From the NCBI GenBank assembly GCA_002105175.1, contig MCGE01000024.1:248001-312000 (forward strand): a stretch of 64,000 nt of DNA. Direction: 5' to 3'. The notes below the pieces were generated by a model. The model had not been told where the DNA came from and did not search any database. It saw only the letters and a program-made list of their open reading frames with translations. Origin of the DNA: Absidia repens. Its lineage: Eukaryota > Mucoromycota > Mucoromycetes > Mucorales > Cunninghamellaceae. The translations under genes and the position numbers were made by a program. Below are positions 59,819 to 64,000 of the stretch, piece by piece (position 1 is the first letter of the stretch; each line of letters begins with the position of its first letter).

Positions 59819-61747
59819 ATGACTGGTACGGAAATAACGCCACTCCATCCGTTTCAAGATGATTTGTCTTGCTTGAAATATGACCAAAGCCTAGCTCACT
59901 ACACTCACGAACTGGACGCCTCATTGTACAAGAAGGATACTTTTCATCCACCTGAAGTGATCAGCTCCAAGCCAGAATTTAATACCGTTATGTCTTCTCC
60001 GTGCTCATCCATGTCGACCATTACCCCGTCGTCACCGTCCTCTATGCGTGCCTCCCGTTTATCTCTACCCTCCATTTGGAACAACAGCAGCGTTGGCGAC
60101 TCTTCAGTACTCGATAGTTCCTGTGTCTCTTCTGCTTCACCAATATGGTCTTACTCTTTCTGTGATCTCCCAATGTCTCCCAACAGAAGTAACACTACCA
60201 CCACAACCACCACGGAAGCAAATTCACCACCATCACCGTGTGGATACCAACCAACTCCCAATTCGTTAAGAAATATTTGGAGTTATTCAACAATGTATCA
60301 CCAAGAACCCTCTCACCAACGTCGTATGTCTTTGTCCGATTACAGTGCTTCTAATGATCGATCGTCGTGGGTACCTGAAACTCAGCATACTGCAAGAAGG
60401 TAATCAACAACAAACAAGAAAATGGCGACAGATAGAATGAACCACTCATGTCTTATTATTATTAATATTATTGATAAATAGAAATATTGATCAGGTCAAT
60501 TCTTATGGTCGTCGACATTCGGTAGCTGGTCCATTTACACCCAATTCAACGAACAAAACCAACGGCAACAACAATTACCGGTGGATGCAAGATTCTCCTT
60601 GGTCAGGTGCGACGAACGATTATCCCATGAAAGCAATTGACGAAGATGAAACATTTCTGTATGCCAACACACAGTACTCACGCCATCAACAACATATTTT
60701 GAATAAGGGGATTTTGAATCATATAGATGAATACTTTGGAGGGAACAAGAAAAACGGGGTATCTGACAACAACACAATGCCTTCCTTCAATATGGACTCT
60801 GGGTTACCTGACTCTCTTGGAACATCTTACTACCTCAAAGGCCAATCACCATCTAAAATGCATACGTCAATTGCAGCACCGCCAACACCTTCAGCTCCAG
60901 CATTATCACCGACGACTACAACATCATCTTTGGAAGCCACTTTTGGGAAAACAATGACTGCTGGTGGTGATGCTATTACCTTTGGATGCTCGAATATACT
61001 CATGGGAAAAGGAATACCGCTACATCATTTCTTGGATAGCAATACATTACTATATCTGGTGGAATTCAAGACTGGTCGAACAGATATCTGCTATATTATG
61101 CAAGGGGATACCATCCTGCCGGAGATTGGAGACCTGGTGATAACTGAAGCAGATCGGGGTCGTGATCTTGGCAAGGTGATGAATATATTAACAGCAAACT
61201 CCATTATTCAGAAACATCGACAGCAGATTGATGGAACGAAGGCGACGATGGGTGGATTGGATATGGTGACTGAAGGTGATGGGCAGCTTATCAATGAAAA
61301 CAATGACGAAGCAAAGGACGACGAGAAATTACAAGTGTCACAAAAATGTCAAGTCAAACGACTTTATCGACTGGCTGATACTGAAGAAACAGCGTCTTTG
61401 ACAACAAAACAACTGGATGAAGAAAAAGCTTTATTGGTATGCCAGACAAAGATACAACAAAAGGAATTGCCAATGCAAGTCGTAAATGCAGAATATCAAT
61501 GGTAATCAAGGAAAAAAAAATACTGAAAACAAAGTGGACGCAGGGTGAGGGGGGGGGCGATACACTTGGGCTCACCAATTTTTTTCTTCTTCTACCAAGG
61601 GATCGACGAAAACTTACCTTTTATTTTATGGCGGATCAGCGAATTGACTTCCGGGAACTGGTTCGCGAACTCTTCAAAACCTACAAGACAAGGATTTGGA
61701 TGTGTGCCCTGAAATCAAATACCAGTGGTAGTTTATCATGTGAATGA
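59819..61747 (+). CDS. PSP1 C-terminal domain protein
   Basis: Three exons (59819-60399, 60482-61501, 61600-61747), 1,749 nt, 582 residues. The N-terminal two thirds is Ser/Thr/Pro/Asn-rich and probably disordered (SMSTITPSSPSSMRASRLSL, RSNTTTTTTTEANSPPSP). The C-terminal third carries the PSP1 domain: YLVEFKTGRTDICYI, GDLVITEADRGRDLGKV, CQVKRLYRLADTEE, LPMQVVNAEYQWDRRKLTFY and RIDFRELVRELFKTYKTRIW, ending SLSCE. In yeast, Psp1 is a low-complexity protein identified as a suppressor of DNA polymerase alpha mutations, and bacterial relatives act in competence and sporulation; the molecular function is unsettled. The call rests on the order of conserved blocks. Its 3' flank is rich in CCCCT/CCCTA runs. 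Confidence 0.88.
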
Positions 61748-62009
61748 ATAGTTTATATAGTTTTGTTGATGTTCCTCCTGCCCCCTTACCCTCTGTCTAG
61801 ATTGATTAATACCTATCCCCCCCTATCACTATCCCATATCCCTATAACTATCCCTTATTTTTTACCCTCTACCCTTTTTATAGATTGATGGCATCTATAG
61901 TTTGATATTATTAACTAGTTTACCTACCATCAGTTTCATATTAGTCTATTCTATTTTACAATATACAAACAATAAATAGCAGCTTTTTAGAATCAAAGAA
62001 AACTTCGAA

Positions 62010-62735
62010 CATACGAAAAAGTCCACAAAATCATTTCAAATGCCGACCACGTGAATTTTTATTTACACCGATTTTTTTTGATGTCTTTCTTTTTTTCTTT
62101 TTCATCATTCAACTTCTTTGAAGTCATGGTAATCTTAGATTAGTGTCAGGAATAGCTTAGAAGAGTCTTCAGATCAGGGATTACAAGATGCATGGGAAAA
62201 CCCTTTCATTTTGGATTCAGGATTTTGGGACCACCTTTAGTAGATTTTTTGGAACCTTCATTAGCTTGGTTTAGTGTTAGCTTGCCCATAGTTTAAATCC
62301 ATATTAAATAATATATAACTATCGTTACTTGCTTTAATAAAAATGTCCCATTAATGTCTCTCATGTATTCTGAAAGAAATCATTTTTTTTTATCAGCGCA
62401 CTTCTAGAGTAGTATTAACTGTTGTTGTACTTCAATAAAAGATATCTCTTTAATATTTCTCATGCTTTGTACAATATATTATATTCCTTTTTACAAATGT
62501 CATAAGTGGTCTACATAATCCCCCTACCAGTGATATTTATGTCACCGCCAATATATCCTTTCGTTAAATCCTTTGTAATAATGAGCCGTCGCACTTTGGT
62601 CGACGTCTTCCCAATGCTTCAGTAATTTTCGTTTAGACTCTAATGGGGGAGGGGTATTATTATTATCATGCCGTACGGAATAAAAACAATGGGCTGATGT
62701 ATACAGTATGTCTAGACAAACGAAGATCATAATAT
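62010..62735 (+). repeat. Dispersed 0.7-kb repeat, copy 6 (forward)
   Basis: CACGTG at 62048-62053, the core GGATTACAAGATGCATGGGA around 62178-62197, and tail units CTTTAATAAAAATGTCCC and CTTCAATAAAAGATATCTC. Tail-to-tail with copy 7. Ends are approximate. Confidence 0.8.
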
Positions 62736-62959
62736 TTTATAGGGAAGGTTCCGCTGTTGGCATGGTCTAGGTTCATTAGTATTGCTTGATAGGCCAACAA
62801 CATTTCATATTAAATAATCCAGGATTGCCAACCACTAGGTTGGGTTTTGAGCGGGGAATGGAAGAGCAAAAGTGGACGGTGGGTGAACTAGGAAGCAGGT
62901 GCTCAATAAGATACACACAAAAGTTCAACAATAACGATATTTTTCACTATAATCTGGGA

Positions 62960-63680
62960 CATAGAGTGGTTGACTAATAACAAGAAATATTTTATTGAAG
63001 CATATTGATAGGTTCTAAAACTAAAGATGAGAGATTCATTGACACAAGAGATCTATTGGAAGGATCTAATGGGAGTTCAAGGGAATGGAGAGCTCTAATC
63101 TAAAGGGGCTTTCACATAAAGGTATTCAATATACTGTTCAAGATGCAATGAATTCTGAGCGGGTATTTGTTATTGAAGTACAACACGGTCAACAATAATG
63201 AAAACGTGTGCTGGTTATAAAAACACGGATCTATTACCCGACATGAGAGAGATTACTAGGACATTTTTCATTAAAGCACGTAAAAAGAGACATATTTTAT
63301 TCAGATATAGAAAAAAAACTATGGACAAACTAACACTAAATTAATACTAAACTAAGCTAATCAAGACTCTAAAAAGCCAACTAGTGATGATTCTAAATCC
63401 TTACTCCAAAATGAAAGGGTTTCCCCATGCATCTTGTAATCCCTGAGCTGAAAACCGTTCTAAACTAGTCCTGACACTAATCTAAGTTCAACATAACCTC
63501 AAAGAAGTTGAGTGGTGAGCAAAACTGACGTGAAAAAAAGAAAGGAAAGAAAGAAAAAACGGAAAATAAAAAAACTGGAAAAATAAAAAAACTGGAAAAA
63601 TAAAAAAAGTGGGAGAAAATAAATTCCACGTGGGCGGGGTTTGAAATATTTTTTTTGTGGCGATGGGGTTGTGAATTTTT
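62960..63680 (-). repeat. Dispersed 0.7-kb repeat, copy 7 (reverse)
   Basis: Reverse orientation. CACGTG at 63627-63632, the core at about 63423-63446 (CCCCATGCATCTTGTAATCC), and the distal unit TATTTTATTGAAGCATATTG near 62990. It pairs with copy 6 as an inverted repeat with a spacer of about 220 bases. Confidence 0.8.
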
Positions 63681-64000
63681 TAACAAACCAGTGATGGGAG
63701 CGTAAAAATGGAATAATTGAAGTGTAATTGGAAGTTCTGGGGAGAAAGCACTTGTTCAATCACAAATAATCCGGACCAGATTATCTCACATACAATTCAT
63801 AACAAAAAACAGACAAAGACAAAAAGAAGGAGATTACAGAGCGGACAGCATTTTTATTTCGCTTATTAATTTGAAAAGGTTCTATGCCATCTTAATAATA
63901 AATAAGTATACTCTCGCATTCTTTTCCTCCGGAATTTGGGAGTGAAAAATGGAAAGTGTCCCAAGGCATGCCCTTCATTTCGTTAACCATACTACGACCC
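63681..64000. other. Right edge of window, nothing recognised
   Basis: AT-rich sequence after the last repeat copy. No coding region, RNA gene or motif that I can support. Confidence 0.5.

Overview
The window reads as nuclear DNA of an early-diverging fungus, most likely Mucoromycota (Mucorales-like; this placement is inference). It is AT-rich, genes are short-spaced and cut by many small GT-AG introns, and the gene set is ordinary fungal housekeeping: KEX1, SEC23, VTS1, a GCN4/CPC1-like bZIP factor, an alkaline ceramidase, RPL3 and RPL29. Coordinates of spliced genes come from hand-reading donors, acceptors and protein family motifs; no alignment or search was run.

Layout. 1-5.3 kb: KEX1 carboxypeptidase (runs off the left edge) and a tail-anchored coiled-coil protein with a dynein-adaptor-like CC1 box, both on minus. 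8.2-12.3 kb: an enoyl-CoA hydratase/isomerase family gene (plus) and a Zn2Cys6 transcription factor (minus). 15-24.3 kb: RPL29, VTS1, an AUH-like hydratase ending in the peroxisomal signal AKL, SEC23 and alkaline ceramidase. 25-28 kb: the bZIP factor, with three upstream ORFs and a GCN4-type site in its own promoter, and a mitochondrial-type DEAD-box helicase. 31.4-42.5 kb: MGST3-type glutathione transferase, an unknown protein, a C2H2 factor and a full-length ABCC transporter, all on minus.

44-57 kb is a retrotransposon nest around two tRNA genes, Ile(AAT) and Ala(AGC). A young Ty3/gypsy element (44455-50101; LTRs that read as identical) sits inside an older LTR of its own family. A second, apparently intact gypsy element on minus (50302-55918) begins 11 bp from the 5' end of the tRNA-Ile gene. 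A solo LTR lies about 80 bp beyond tRNA-Ala. The first element has no integrase and a broken pol, and its primer-binding site is a 19-nt exact complement of the tRNA-Ile gene beside it. Both elements show -1 frameshift signals between gag and pol.

57.9-61.7 kb holds RPL3 (start codon alone in exon 1, then an 8-nt micro-exon) and a PSP1-domain protein. At least seven copies of an unnamed non-coding repeat of about 0.7 kb, most carrying CACGTG at one end, are scattered through the gene-poor stretches in both orientations. The last two form an inverted pair at 62.0-63.7 kb.
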